NCBI GenBank assembly: GCA_017302075.1
Contig: JAFLEB010000001.1
Span: 1 to 64,000, forward strand
Origin: Lysobacterales bacterium
GTDB taxonomy: Bacteria; Pseudomonadota; Gammaproteobacteria; Xanthomonadales; Xanthomonadaceae
Length of the DNA: 64,000 bases
Direction: 5' to 3'
The translations under genes were made by a program, and so were the position numbers. This document shows positions 52,168 through 62,511 of this stretch, piece after piece (positions within the stretch are counted from its first letter, which is position 1; each line of letters begins with the position of its first letter). The notes below the pieces were generated by a model, which was not told the DNA's origin, searched no databases, and saw only the letters and a list, made by a program, of their open reading frames with translations.

Positions 52168-53196
52168 TCAATCCTCGGGGTCGGGCGCGGTCGGCAGCGG
52201 CTGTCCGCCCGCCGACGGGCAGCGCGGCACCCCGGACCCGACCACGCAGTTCACGCAGCAGGCCTGCTGCACGGGCGGGTTCGGCAGCAAGCGCGGCGCT
52301 TCGACCGGCCCGAGCTTGGCCAGCGCGTCCTGCGGCTTGAGCTGCAGCAGCACCGCCCAATCCTGGCGATTGAAATCGCAGGCGGACGGCGCCTCGGGCG
52401 AGCACGCGGGATCGCCTTCGCTGCGCCTTGGCAGCGACCAGAACCGTCCGGCGGCATTGAGGTTCAGCACCCGCATGGTGACCGCCTGCTGGACGTTCCC
52501 ACCGACCAGGTAGGCCTTGCCGTCGCCGCCGGGGTTCACCGCGGCGACCACGTCGCAATGCATGTTCAGGCCGGTCGCGCCGCCGTCGATCAGGGCCGCC
52601 AGGCCGGCATGCCCGTACACGCGCTGGGTGCGCACGTAGCAGAGCATGTCGCCGGTGGCGGGCGCCGTCGCCATCGGATCGAGAAAGCGGTACGGGCTGC
52701 CCTCGGGGTCGCGGCGCGCGGCGCGGACGTAGTCGAAATGCCCGGCGGACGCGCGGAACGCGGGCACGCCGGCGCGCTGCATTACCCAGGAAACGAAGGC
52801 GGCCGACCACGGCGTGTCGATCACGAAACCGCGACAGCCCAGTCCCGGATACGCCGGGTTGGTCACCGCGTAACTGCAGTCGCTGGCGCCCGCGGCATCC
52901 GTGCGGCCGAGCAAGCCCGCCTCCTGCCAGTAGCGGGCGACCTGACGCCATGGCGCCCCACCCGCCTCCAGCCCGCGCGCTTCGCCCTCCCATACCTGCC
53001 CGCTGGCGATCCGACCTTCGGGGGTGATGAAAGGCCGTTGCCAGCGCAGGTGCTCGTCGCAGGCCGCGGCGGCGATGCGGGTGGCGACCTCGCTCGCCGA
53101 CTGTTGTTGCCGCAGCAACGGACACTGGTCCACCGCCGACGCAACGCCCACCCAGCCCAACAGCACCACGAACAGCAACACACGACCCATCGCCAT
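52168..53196 (-). CDS. DUF2272 exported protein
   Basis: 342 aa from ATG 53196, with a signal peptide ([16 protein letters not shown], cut near 18). The domain is recognised by [39 protein letters not shown] near 115-155, with [10 protein letters not shown] and [10 protein letters not shown] after it. Such folds resemble CHAP/NlpC-like hydrolases, but an activity is not shown. The Cys-rich end CCVNC is notable. Confidence 0.85.
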   Translation of the reverse strand: MAMGRVLLFVVLLGWVGVASAVDQCPLLRQQQSASEVATRIAAAACDEHLRWQRPFITPEGRIASGQVWEGEARGLEAGGAPWRQVARYWQEAGLLGRTDAAGASDCSYAVTNPAYPGLGCRGFVIDTPWSAAFVSWVMQRAGVPAFRASAGHFDYVRAARRDPEGSPYRFLDPMATAPATGDMLCYVRTQRVYGHAGLAALIDGGATGLNMHCDVVAAVNPGGDGKAYLVGGNVQQAVTMRVLNLNAAGRFWSLPRRSEGDPACSPEAPSACDFNRQDWAVLLQLKPQDALAKLGPVEAPRLLPNPPVQQACCVNCVVGSGVPRCPSAGGQPLPTAPDPED

Positions 53197-53198
53197 CC

Positions 53199-54326
53199 TC
53201 AACCTCCGGCGCAGAACGCCGCGTAATCGACATACCCCGGGAACGCACGCCCGGGTGCGCACACCGCGCAATCGGGATCCGCGGCCAGCCGCGTTTCGCG
53301 GAACCGCATGCCCAGCGCATCGAATTGCAGCAAGCGCCCGGTCAACGGCGTGCCGACCCCGAGCAGCAGCTTGATCGCCTCGGTGGCCTGCAACAGCCCG
53401 ATCACCCCCGGAAGGACGCCCAGCACGCCGGCCTCGGCGCAGTTGGGCGCGGCCTCCGCGCTGGGCGGGTCGGGGAACAGGCAGCGGTAGCAGGGCGCCA
53501 CGCCGCGCTGGCGGCCGGCGTCGAACACGCTGGCCTGGCCTTCGAAGCGATGCACCGCGCCGTACACGAGGGGGATGCCGAGCTTCACGCAGGCATCGTT
53601 GAGCAGGTAACGCGCCGGGAAGTTGTCGGCACCGTCGACGACGACATCGACGCCCACCAGCAGCCGCTCGACATTGCCCGCGGTCACGCGTTCGGCCACT
53701 GCTTCGATGCGGGTCCGCGGGTTCAGCGCCGCCAGTGCGACCGCCGCGGAATCGACCTTGGGCGTGCCGACACGCGCCTCGGTGTGCAGGATCTGCCGCT
53801 GCAGGTTACTGCGGTCGACGATGTCGTCGTCGGCGATGCGCAGGCTGCCGACGCCAGCCGCGGCCAGGTAGTACGCCGCCGGCGAGCCGAGCCCGCCGGC
53901 GCCCACCAGCAGCACCCGCGCGGCCTCCAATCGGCGCTGCCCGGCCAGCCCCACGTCGGGGAGGCGCAGGTGCCGCGCATAGCGCTCGGAGAAGTCGGCG
54001 TCGATGTCGGGGCGCTGCATCGGCAGCCCGGCGGCGGCCCAGGCCTCGGTGCCGCCCTCGACCGACGATAGATGGGTGAAGCCGCGGTCACGCAGGGCTT
54101 CGGCAGCGAGCTGCGAACGCACCCCGGACTGGCAAATGAGCACCACCTCCCGGCTGGGGTGCGACAGGTGGCGGTGCGGGTCGGCCTCCAGCACCTCGCG
54201 CACGACGCCCAGCGCACCGGCCGCCATCCCGAGCGCGCGTTCGTGGTCTGCACGGACATCGACCAGCAGCGCGCCATCCGCACAGCGCGCGGCGGCTTCC
54301 TCCGGGGAGATGCTCATGACCGTCAT
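53199..54326 (-). CDS. moeB: Rhodanese-MoeB fusion, molybdopterin-synthase adenylyltransferase
   Basis: 375 aa. An N-terminal rhodanese domain (about 5-100, CQSGVRSQLAAEAL with active Cys) is fused to a ThiF/E1-like domain: LLVGAGGLGSPAAYYLAAAGVG near 135 and DGADNFPARYLLNDAC. Zinc-binding CYRC and CAVC are also present. It activates MoaD by adenylation. A start at the next ATG (54317) is possible. mobA follows the same pathway upstream on the same strand. Confidence 0.92.
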   Translation of the reverse strand: MTVMSISPEEAAARCADGALLVDVRADHERALGMAAGALGVVREVLEADPHRHLSHPSREVVLICQSGVRSQLAAEALRDRGFTHLSSVEGGTEAWAAAGLPMQRPDIDADFSERYARHLRLPDVGLAGQRRLEAARVLLVGAGGLGSPAAYYLAAAGVGSLRIADDDIVDRSNLQRQILHTEARVGTPKVDSAAVALAALNPRTRIEAVAERVTAGNVERLLVGVDVVVDGADNFPARYLLNDACVKLGIPLVYGAVHRFEGQASVFDAGRQRGVAPCYRCLFPDPPSAEAAPNCAEAGVLGVLPGVIGLLQATEAIKLLLGVGTPLTGRLLQFDALGMRFRETRLAADPDCAVCAPGRAFPGYVDYAAFCAGG

Positions 54327-54370
54327 CGCGCGATTATCGCTGCGGCGGCACCGCCACGCACGCGGGGCGG

Positions 54371-54943
54371 TCACGGCAGGAAGCCGGCGCTGCTCGCGTC
54401 CTCGGGCGTGTTGATGTTGCCGATGCGGAGGCCCGCGAAATGCACCGCGGGCAATCCGAGCCGCATCTGCATGGCCTGGACGGAGAACGCTCCATTCGCC
54501 AACGCAGCCGCGCAGGCCGCACGCAAGGCATCGATTTCGTACAGGGCCAGCAACGGTTGCAGCCCGTCGTCATCCTCCACGACGGCACCCCGTCCCCCGG
54601 CAGCGGCAAGCCGGTCCAGGACGCGGTCCGGTACTTGCAAGACATCAATCGGCACGGTCAACAACCACCGCGTCCGGCAGGCATCAGCCAGCGCTTCCAG
54701 TCCGCCGATCGGCCCCGCGTCCCGGGTCATGTCGGCCACCGTCCGGAAGCCGTGCGCATGGTAGCGCTCGAATCGCGCATTGGCGCTCACCAGGACGGAG
54801 TCGCAGCCATCGGCGAGCTGCGCAGCCACATGCAGCACCCGGGGTTGTCCGTCGCGGACCAGCCACGCCTTGTCGCGACCGCCGAGGCGGGACGCACGTC
54901 CGCCGGCGAGGATGCCGAGCGTGAGATCGGCCGTCTGCAGCAT
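54371..54943 (-). CDS. mobA: Molybdenum cofactor guanylyltransferase
   Basis: 190 aa (E. coli 194). It joins GMP to molybdopterin. The nucleotide-binding start LGILAGGRASRLGGRDKAWL is plain, with DAGPIGGLEAL near 80 and VPIDVLQVPD near 103, where family members often have CD. The ATG overlaps the stop of der (TGATG). Confidence 0.9.
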   Translation of the reverse strand: MLQTADLTLGILAGGRASRLGGRDKAWLVRDGQPRVLHVAAQLADGCDSVLVSANARFERYHAHGFRTVADMTRDAGPIGGLEALADACRTRWLLTVPIDVLQVPDRVLDRLAAAGGRGAVVEDDDGLQPLLALYEIDALRAACAAALANGAFSVQAMQMRLGLPAVHFAGLRIGNINTPEDASSAGFLP

Positions 54944-56340
54944 CAATCGCGCTTGACGTGGCGCAGCAGCCGGCGCTTCTTCGCGACCTGGCGTTCGCTC
55001 AGCACGTTCTTCTTGCCTTCGTACGGGTTGGCCCCTTCCTTGAACACGAAGCGGATCGGGGTGCCGACCAGCTTGAAGCGCTTGCGGAAGAAGTTCTCGA
55101 GGTAGCGGTGGTAGGTGGGGCTGAGTGTCTTCAACCGCGTGCCGTGCACCACGAAGGTCGGCGGGGTGTCGCCGCCCGGGTGGGCGAAGCGCAGCTTCGC
55201 CACGTGCCCGCGTACCACCGGCGGCGGATTGGCGGCATACGCCGCCTCGACGGCGCGGGTGACGTCGGCGGTGCTGAAGGCGTGGGTCGCCGAGGCATGC
55301 GCGCGATGCACCGCCTTGAACAACTCGCGCAGGCCGGAGCCGTGCAGCGCGGAGATCCGCACGCGTTCGGCCCAGTCCACGAAGCCGAGCTTGCGCGAGG
55401 CCAGCGCCTCGGCCTGCTGGCGTTCGTAGTCGCTGCGGCCATCCCACTTGTTCAGCGCGATCACCAGCGCGCGCCCAGCGTCAAGCACCGCACCGAGCAC
55501 GGTGGCGTCCTGGTCGGTCACCCCTTCGCTGGCGTCCAGCAGCAGCACCGCGACCTGGCATTGCTCGATCGCCTGCAGGGTCTTCACCACCGAAAACTTC
55601 TCGACCGCCTCGTCGACCTTCGACCGGCGGCGCAGGCCGGCGGTGTCGACCAGGCGGTACTTGCGCCCGTCGCGCTCCAGGTCCACTGCGATCGAATCGC
55701 GCGTGGTGCCGGGCACTTCGGACGCGATCATCCGCTCCTCGCCGAGGATGCGGTTCACCAGCGTCGACTTGCCCACGTTCGGGCGGCCGACGAAGGCGAT
55801 GCGAATGCGGCCCGGGTCCTCGTCCAAGGTTTCCGCCGTGCCCTCCTCCGGCAACAGCGCCATCGCCCGGGCCAGCACCGCGTCGATCCCGGTGCGGTGC
55901 GCGGACGACACCGCCAGCGCATCCGCGAAGCCGTAGCGCGCGAACTCGGCGAGCGCCGCGCGCTGGTCGATGCCATCGGACTTGTTGACGATCAGCAGGG
56001 TCGGCTTCGACAGCTTGCGCAGCCAGGCGAGGATCTCGTCGTCCAGCGCCGAGGCTCCCTCGCGGCCATCCACCACGAACAGCACCAAGTCCGCCTCTTC
56101 CGCCGCCGCACGCGACTGGCGCGCGGTGGCACCAGCCAGGCCCTCGTCCTCGCCCGCGATGCCGCCGGTATCGACCAGCACGAACGGGCGTTCCGGCAGC
56201 AGGCGGCAGACCCCGTAGTTGCGGTCGCGGGTGACGCCCGGCTCATCGTGGACCAGCGCGTCGCGGGTACGCGTCAGCGCGTTGAAGAGCGTCGACTTGC
56301 CGACATTGGGGCGCCCCACGAGGGCAACGAGCGGAAGCAT
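54943..56340 (-). CDS. der: Ribosome-assembly GTPase Der (EngA)
   Basis: 465 aa with two tandem G domains: [14 protein letters not shown] at 9 and [15 protein letters not shown] near 186. NKSD and NKWD supply guanine specificity and a C-terminal KH-like domain follows. Needed for 50S maturation. Located between mobA and bamB in the classic bamB-der order. Confidence 0.97.
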   Translation of the reverse strand: MLPLVALVGRPNVGKSTLFNALTRTRDALVHDEPGVTRDRNYGVCRLLPERPFVLVDTGGIAGEDEGLAGATARQSRAAAEEADLVLFVVDGREGASALDDEILAWLRKLSKPTLLIVNKSDGIDQRAALAEFARYGFADALAVSSAHRTGIDAVLARAMALLPEEGTAETLDEDPGRIRIAFVGRPNVGKSTLVNRILGEERMIASEVPGTTRDSIAVDLERDGRKYRLVDTAGLRRRSKVDEAVEKFSVVKTLQAIEQCQVAVLLLDASEGVTDQDATVLGAVLDAGRALVIALNKWDGRSDYERQQAEALASRKLGFVDWAERVRISALHGSGLRELFKAVHRAHASATHAFSTADVTRAVEAAYAANPPPVVRGHVAKLRFAHPGGDTPPTFVVHGTRLKTLSPTYHRYLENFFRKRFKLVGTPIRFVFKEGANPYEGKKNVLSERQVAKKRRLLRHVKRD

Positions 56341-56457
56341 GGATGAGCCTTTTCACGCGGCGCCGGGCGCCATTGTCCTGCATCACGAAAACAACGCGGC
56401 CCCGACACGGTAGCCGGGGCCGCAGGGACGCGCCAGCCCGCGGGCCGGCCGGGGCGC

Positions 56458-57639
56458 TTACTGGAGCGCGAAGGCGGCCAGCTGGCCCTCGGTGGTCTGG
56501 ACCACGACCACGCCGTCGGACACCACCGGCTGCCCGGTGATCGGGCCGCCGATCTCGGCGCGGGCGGCGAAGGCGCCATCGTTCAGGCGCAGCCAGTGGA
56601 CGACGCCCTCGAGGTCGCCGACCACGGCATAGTCGCCCTGCACGGCAGGCGCGGAGGTGTTGCGATGCGCCAGGCCATCCTGCTGCCACAGGCTCGCGCC
56701 CGAGTTCTTGTCGAGCGCCCAGACCTTGCCGACCGGGTCGGTAACCACCACCGCGGAGTTGCTCAGGCCGAGGCCGCGCGGGCCGCCGTTCTCGCGATCC
56801 CACACGATCTGCCCGGACGGGCCATCGATCGCGATGGTGTGGTTCTTGTAGCTGGTGGCGTACAGCATGGTGTTGTCGATGACCACGGCGCCATCGACGT
56901 CGGCCATGCGCTCCAGCTCGCTGCGCCCGTCGGGCTCCGCGACCGGCGTGGACCAGAGCACGCCGCCATCGGTCGCAGACAGCGCGGTCAGGTTCCCGTT
57001 GTCATTGCCGACGAACACGATGCCGGGGCCGACGGTCACCGGGCCGGTGCCACGCACGGTCAGCACCGGGACTTCCACGCTGTAGAACCAGCGACGCTCA
57101 CCGGTGGTCGCATCGAAGGCGGTGACCCGGCCATCGTTGGAATGCACGTAGACGGTGCCGCCGCCGATCGCCGGCGCGGCAAGGACCTCGTTGCCGACCT
57201 TGGCCTTCCACTTCTCGGTGCCGGTGGCGGCATCGAGCGCGATCACGTCGCCCTCGAGGCTGCCGACCACGACCAGGCCTTCTCCGGCGCCGGGCCCGCC
57301 GGACAGCGGAAGCTCCGAGGCATAGCGCCACACCGACTGGCCGGTCTTGAGGTCCAGTGCATGCACGCCGCCATCGACCGCCGCCGCATACACGCGGCCG
57401 TCGGCGATCGCCGGGTGCTGGCCCATGCCCAGCGACTTTTCGCCGCCACCGATGCTGGCGCCCCAGAGGCGCGCCACGTTCACGCTGGGCGTGATCTGCA
57501 CCAGCGGCGTGGGCTCCATCGACTTGTCCTTGCCACGACCGTCGAACAGGTTCTTGACCGTGGTGCAACCGCCAAGCAACAGCACAGCCAAGGCGGCGCC
57601 CGCAACCAGACGCAGCGGACGATGGAAGGGACGACTCAT
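56458..57639 (-). CDS. bamB: Outer-membrane assembly lipoprotein BamB
   Basis: 393 aa. Signal with lipobox VLLLGGC (Cys near 25) and a PQQ-type eight-bladed propeller, seen in repeats such as VYAAAVDGGVHALDLKTG and VIALDAATGTEKWKAKVG. It is a partner of BamA in inserting beta-barrels. The start overlaps the stop of yfgM by one base. Confidence 0.96.
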   Translation of the reverse strand: MSRPFHRPLRLVAGAALAVLLLGGCTTVKNLFDGRGKDKSMEPTPLVQITPSVNVARLWGASIGGGEKSLGMGQHPAIADGRVYAAAVDGGVHALDLKTGQSVWRYASELPLSGGPGAGEGLVVVGSLEGDVIALDAATGTEKWKAKVGNEVLAAPAIGGGTVYVHSNDGRVTAFDATTGERRWFYSVEVPVLTVRGTGPVTVGPGIVFVGNDNGNLTALSATDGGVLWSTPVAEPDGRSELERMADVDGAVVIDNTMLYATSYKNHTIAIDGPSGQIVWDRENGGPRGLGLSNSAVVVTDPVGKVWALDKNSGASLWQQDGLAHRNTSAPAVQGDYAVVGDLEGVVHWLRLNDGAFAARAEIGGPITGQPVVSDGVVVVQTTEGQLAAFALQ

Positions 57640-58283
57640 CAGGTGCGGTCCTCGGTATGGGGCGGCGTGCCGCCCGCTTCGATCAGCTTGAGTTGCAGCA
57701 GGCGATGCTGTGGATCGCCGACGTCCACCAGGCCCAGCGCCTTGGCATAGGCCTCGCGGGCCTTGGCGCGGTCGCCGAGCGCGAACTGCGCATCGCCGCG
57801 GATGGCGAGCATCGTCGGGTCGCGTGCGTCGTCCAGCAGGGCCAGCGCTTCCTTGCCCTTGCCCGCATCGATCAGCAGCCGCGCGAGTCGTTCGTTGACG
57901 ACTGCACGCATTGCCGGATCCAGGTCATGCAGGCCGCGCAGGGTCACGATTGCCTCGTCACGCTTGCCGGCGTCCACCTGGGCCTTGGCCAGTTGCAGCG
58001 CAGCCAGCGCGCCCAGTGTCGGGTTCGCCTTGGAGATCGCCTCGATGCCTGCCTTGGGATCGCCGGCAGGAAGTTGCCTTGCCTCGTAAGCCTGCACGGC
58101 CTGCGCATAGCGTGCGTTCGCGCCCATCCTGGCCTCGGCCTGCTGGCCCTGCCACCAATGCCATCCGACGATCGCCGCCAGGCCCAATCCCACGCCCCCG
58201 ATGAGCCCCACGGCATTGCCGCGAAGCCAGGACCGGACGCGTTCGCTTTGTTCGTGCTCGTCGAGCAGGTCGTCAATCGCCAT
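57639..58283 (-). CDS. yfgM: YfgM-like ancillary SecYEG translocon protein
   Basis: 214 aa. The N-terminus AIDDLLDEHEQSERVRSWLRGN, a membrane helix (about 26-44) and a TPR region are the family plan. It lies directly before bamB, as in E. coli, and probably aids periplasmic protein hand-over. Confidence 0.92.
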   Translation of the reverse strand: MAIDDLLDEHEQSERVRSWLRGNAVGLIGGVGLGLAAIVGWHWWQGQQAEARMGANARYAQAVQAYEARQLPAGDPKAGIEAISKANPTLGALAALQLAKAQVDAGKRDEAIVTLRGLHDLDPAMRAVVNERLARLLIDAGKGKEALALLDDARDPTMLAIRGDAQFALGDRAKAREAYAKALGLVDVGDPQHRLLQLKLIEAGGTPPHTEDRT

Positions 58284-58365
58284 GCTGTTTCCGTGCCGGC
58301 GGACCAGCCGCCGGGCGCTGTGAATCTCTGGAAGTGGAGGGTCCCGGCGTCGACCGGCGCGAACG

Positions 58366-59172
58366 TCAGTCGGAGGCGACCAACGAACCGCCAGAGGATA
58401 CCGCAAAGCGCGCCACGTTCGCGCGCGCAAAGGGCGCCAGGTCCACGTCGCGGCCGAGGTTGCGAAGCTCGACCGCAGACGCGTTGCCGATGGTCAGTCG
58501 ACCAACCTGAGCATGGGCAAAACGGCGTTCGCTACCCGCAGGCAGCAACCCCTTCTCCACCACTTCGCCGGCGGGCGACATGACCTCGAGCCAGCTCTCC
58601 GCGTGGGTCCTGATCACCAGGCCCTCGCGCGCGGCGGCGCTGGCCGGCGACGTCATGGGTGCCATCGATGCCACCACCGTCCGCGGTGCCGCCGGCTTGG
58701 CGGATTCGACGCCTCCGAGCGCACCCGCTGGAAGATCCAGCGGGGCGGCGGGCTCCGGCTCGGCAGCGAGGCGTTCGCGGGTCGCGATCCACGCAGGCAC
58801 CGCCAGCGACAGCGTCAGCACGATGTAGATCAACCTGCGCCCCACCTGCTCGGCCCACCACTGGGTCTGCGGGATGTGGCTGCGACTGACCAGGCGCGCC
58901 GGTTCCACCGGACCGACGTTCAGCGCCTCCATCATCGGCGCCGTGGTCAACCCGAGCAGGCGGGCGTAGCTGCGGACCTGCCCCCGCACGAAGACGGGCG
59001 CGCCGAGCCGCGACCAATCCTCCGACTCCAGCGAGCGCACCACGCGCGCCGGCATGTGCAGGCGGAGGGCGACGTCATCGACGCTCAGACCGGCGGCTTC
59101 ACGGGCCGCGCGCAGGCGCTCGCCGCAGCCGGCGAGGGCTTGGTGGGTCGTGTCTGTCTGCGGGGCCGTCAT
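58366..59172 (-). CDS. rodZ: RodZ-like cytoskeletal/helix-turn-helix protein
   Basis: 268 aa from ATG 59172. N-terminal HTH (GERLRAAREAAGLSVDDVALRLHM, about 17-40), YARLLGL, membrane helix (LIYIVLTLSLAVPAWIA, near 122) and a C-terminal DUF4115-type domain (ESWLEVMSPAGEVVEKGLL). It links MreB to the cell wall machinery. The ATG overlaps the pilW stop by four bases. Confidence 0.92.
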   Translation of the reverse strand: MTAPQTDTTHQALAGCGERLRAAREAAGLSVDDVALRLHMPARVVRSLESEDWSRLGAPVFVRGQVRSYARLLGLTTAPMMEALNVGPVEPARLVSRSHIPQTQWWAEQVGRRLIYIVLTLSLAVPAWIATRERLAAEPEPAAPLDLPAGALGGVESAKPAAPRTVVASMAPMTSPASAAAREGLVIRTHAESWLEVMSPAGEVVEKGLLPAGSERRFAHAQVGRLTIGNASAVELRNLGRDVDLAPFARANVARFAVSSGGSLVASD

Positions 59173-59970
59173 GGCGTTGGCGGTGCGCGTTGCGTGGCGG
59201 AGGACGCTGCTTGCAAGCGCATACGATAACGCGCCGCGGCCTCGTTGTCGCCCAGCGCATCCTCGACCTGGGCCGCGAGGCGCAATGCCGCGAGGTCGTT
59301 CGGGTTCAGTTCCAGCCAGCGTTCGAGGAAGGCGCGGGCCTCGAGATGTCGACCTCGCCCAGCCTCCAACGCCGCCATGCCCGCCAGGGCTTGCACGTGG
59401 GTGGGCTGAGTCGCCAAGGCGAGCCGCCAGCTGGCTTCGGCCCGCGCAGCAAGGCCGGCCTTGGCGGCGCAATCGCCCGCATTGGCCGCCGCGTTCGCCG
59501 GGGTGGGATACGTCGGGTCGGCCACTGCACGGTCGAACCATTCGAGCGATGCCCCGGCCTGCCCAGTCGCACACAGCCAACCGCCGTAGTTGTTGGCATA
59601 GGTGCCATTGCCGGGCGCCGCGCTTGCCGCTGCCCGGTAGTACCCTCCCGCGGCCTCGCGCTGCCCGCGGGCATCGGCGACGACGCCAAGCAGCGTGTTC
59701 GCATCGCCCGCCGGCGCGCCCGCTTGCAGCGAGGCTTTGGCAAGCGACTCGGCGCGCACAAGATCGCCGAGCCGGTAGGCATCGACCGCGGATTGCAGCA
59801 GCTGGACGGGATCAGCGGAGCGTTTGCCGGGCTTGCCGCTGACGTCGCGATCCGGGGCGACCTGCCTGAATTCGCCACGCTCGGCGGAAGGCCGGATGAA
59901 GCTCAATCGGTCCATCGCGCGGCACCCAGCGAGCAGGACCACGACCAACGACAGCACGGCGATGCCAATG

Positions 59971-59981
<11 letters not shown>
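59169..59981 (-). CDS. pilW: Type IV pilus biogenesis lipoprotein PilW/PilF
   Basis: 270 aa. Lipobox VVVLLAGC (Cys near 20) and several TPR repeats ([42 protein letters not shown]). It helps PilQ secretin insert into the outer membrane. Overlaps rlmN by 11 bp and rodZ by 4 bp. Confidence 0.92.
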
Positions 59982-61194
<1,213 letters not shown>

Positions 61195-61216
61195 TGCGTG
61201 TTCCGATGCCGCGCGA

Positions 61217-61642
61217 TCAGCGCGCGTAGACGTCGGTGGCCGGGAAGAAGTACGCGATCTCGATCGCCGCGTTCTCCAGCGAATCCGAACCGTGCACCGC
61301 GTTCGCATCGATGCTGTCGGCGAAGTCGGCGCGGATGGTGCCCGGGGCGGCATCCTTAGGATTGGTGGCGCCCATCAGCTCGCGGTTCTTCAGCACCGCG
61401 CCCTCGCCTTCCAGCACCTGGATCATCACCGGACCGGAGGTCATGAACTCGACCAGCGCGTTGTAGAACGGGCGCTCGCGGTGGACCGCGTAGAAGCCCT
61501 CAGCCTCGGCTTTGGACAGGTGCTTCATGCGGGCGGCGACGACCTTCAGGCCGGCCTTCTCGAAACGGGCGTAGATCTCGCCGATCACGTTCTTGGCGAC
61601 CGCGTCGGGCTTGATGATGGAAATGGTGCGCTCCAGCGCCAT
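61217..61642 (-). CDS. ndk: Nucleoside diphosphate kinase
   Basis: 141 aa (E. coli 143). It balances NTP pools by ping-pong transfer through His in NAVHGSDS near 117. Starts [29 protein letters not shown] precedes the ATG. First gene of the ndk-rlmN-pilW-rodZ row. Confidence 0.97.
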   Translation of the reverse strand: MALERTISIIKPDAVAKNVIGEIYARFEKAGLKVVAARMKHLSKAEAEGFYAVHRERPFYNALVEFMTSGPVMIQVLEGEGAVLKNRELMGATNPKDAAPGTIRADFADSIDANAVHGSDSLENAAIEIAYFFPATDVYAR

Positions 61643-61690
61643 GGGAATTCTCCGGTTGGCGGGCCGGCGATCGCGTCGCGGGCCCGAAGA

Positions 61691-61725
61691 TAACAGAAAA
61701 ACCCGCGTACTGGCGCGGGTTTGGC
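61691..61725 (-). terminator. Terminator-like hairpin upstream of ndk
   Basis: On the minus strand ACCCGCG - CCAGTA - CGCGGGT is followed by TTTTT, about 50 bp before the ndk ATG. No minus-strand gene ends just before it in this window. It may insulate ndk from read-through or be part of its leader. The rest of 61643-61800 holds no gene. Confidence 0.45.
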
Positions 61726-61801
61726 CGATATGGCTGCGGCGAATTCTAACCCATGCGAGGCCTCCGCTCCAGCTGGCGATCCCGGCTGGGGCGACCTCCG
61801 G

Positions 61802-61846
61802 TTGACGAACTGGCACCCCCGGGCCTAGGATCAAACAAGCGTTTGA
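61802..61846 (+). promoter_or_regulatory. Promoter and PsrA-type operator of the TetR gene
   Basis: TTGACG (61802-61807) and TAGGAT (61826-61831) are 18 bp apart. TCAAAC-AAGC-GTTTGA (61831-61846), a perfect 6-bp-arm palindrome, overlaps the -10 and the start of transcription. It fits the known PsrA target, (G/C)AAAC-N2-4-GTTT(G/C), so the gene next to it probably represses itself. Confidence 0.75.
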
Positions 61847-61854
61847 TTCAGGGA

Positions 61855-62490
61855 ATGACCGGCATGAGCCTGCAGCACTTCTCGACCAAGGACCGGATCC
61901 TCCACGCCGCGGAGGAATTGTTCGCCCAGCAGGGCTTCGCCTCGACCTCGCTGCGCCAGGTCACCAGCCGAGCGGACGTGAACATCGCGGCGGTGAACTA
62001 CCACTTCGGCAGCAAGGACAACCTCGTGAACGAGGTGTTCCGGCGCCGCATGGACGAAATGAGCGCGCAGCGCCTGGAGGCGCTCGAGGCCGCCACGCGC
62101 AACGCCCCCGGCCAGCTGGAGCCGGTGCTGGCCGCGTTCGTCGAACCCGCGCTGGCCATGGCCCAGGATCGCCACGGCGGTGGCGCCTTCATCCGGGTGA
62201 TCGCCCGCGCCTATGCCGAGAGCAACGAAGGCCTGCGCAAGTTCCTCTCCGAACAGTACGGGCACGTCCTCCGCGAGTTCGCCAAGGCGATCGACGCCTG
62301 CGTCCCCGGCCTCGGCAAGGAGGAGCTCTACCGCCGCCTGGACTTCCTCTCGGGCGCGCTGACCTACGCGATGGCCGACTTCGGGCTGATCAAGCGCCCC
62401 AGCGGCGTCTCCGACAGCCAGCACCGGCAACGCGCCGCCGCTGCCCTGATCCGTTTCGCCGCCGCCGGTTTCAAGGCGGTCGCTTCCTGA
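61855..62490 (+). CDS. TetR-family regulator, PsrA-like
   Basis: 211 aa. The N-terminal HTH ([46 protein letters not shown]) is strongly conserved in PsrA/FadR-type regulators. These sense long-chain fatty acyl-CoA and repress beta-oxidation genes. The operator 9 bp before the ATG and the FadB-type gene 22 bp after the stop support this. A start at 61864 is equally possible. Confidence 0.88.
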   Translation: MTGMSLQHFSTKDRILHAAEELFAQQGFASTSLRQVTSRADVNIAAVNYHFGSKDNLVNEVFRRRMDEMSAQRLEALEAATRNAPGQLEPVLAAFVEPALAMAQDRHGGGAFIRVIARAYAESNEGLRKFLSEQYGHVLREFAKAIDACVPGLGKEELYRRLDFLSGALTYAMADFGLIKRPSGVSDSQHRQRAAAALIRFAAAGFKAVAS

Positions 62491-62511
62491 TATTTCAAGG
62501 AGTTGCAAGAC

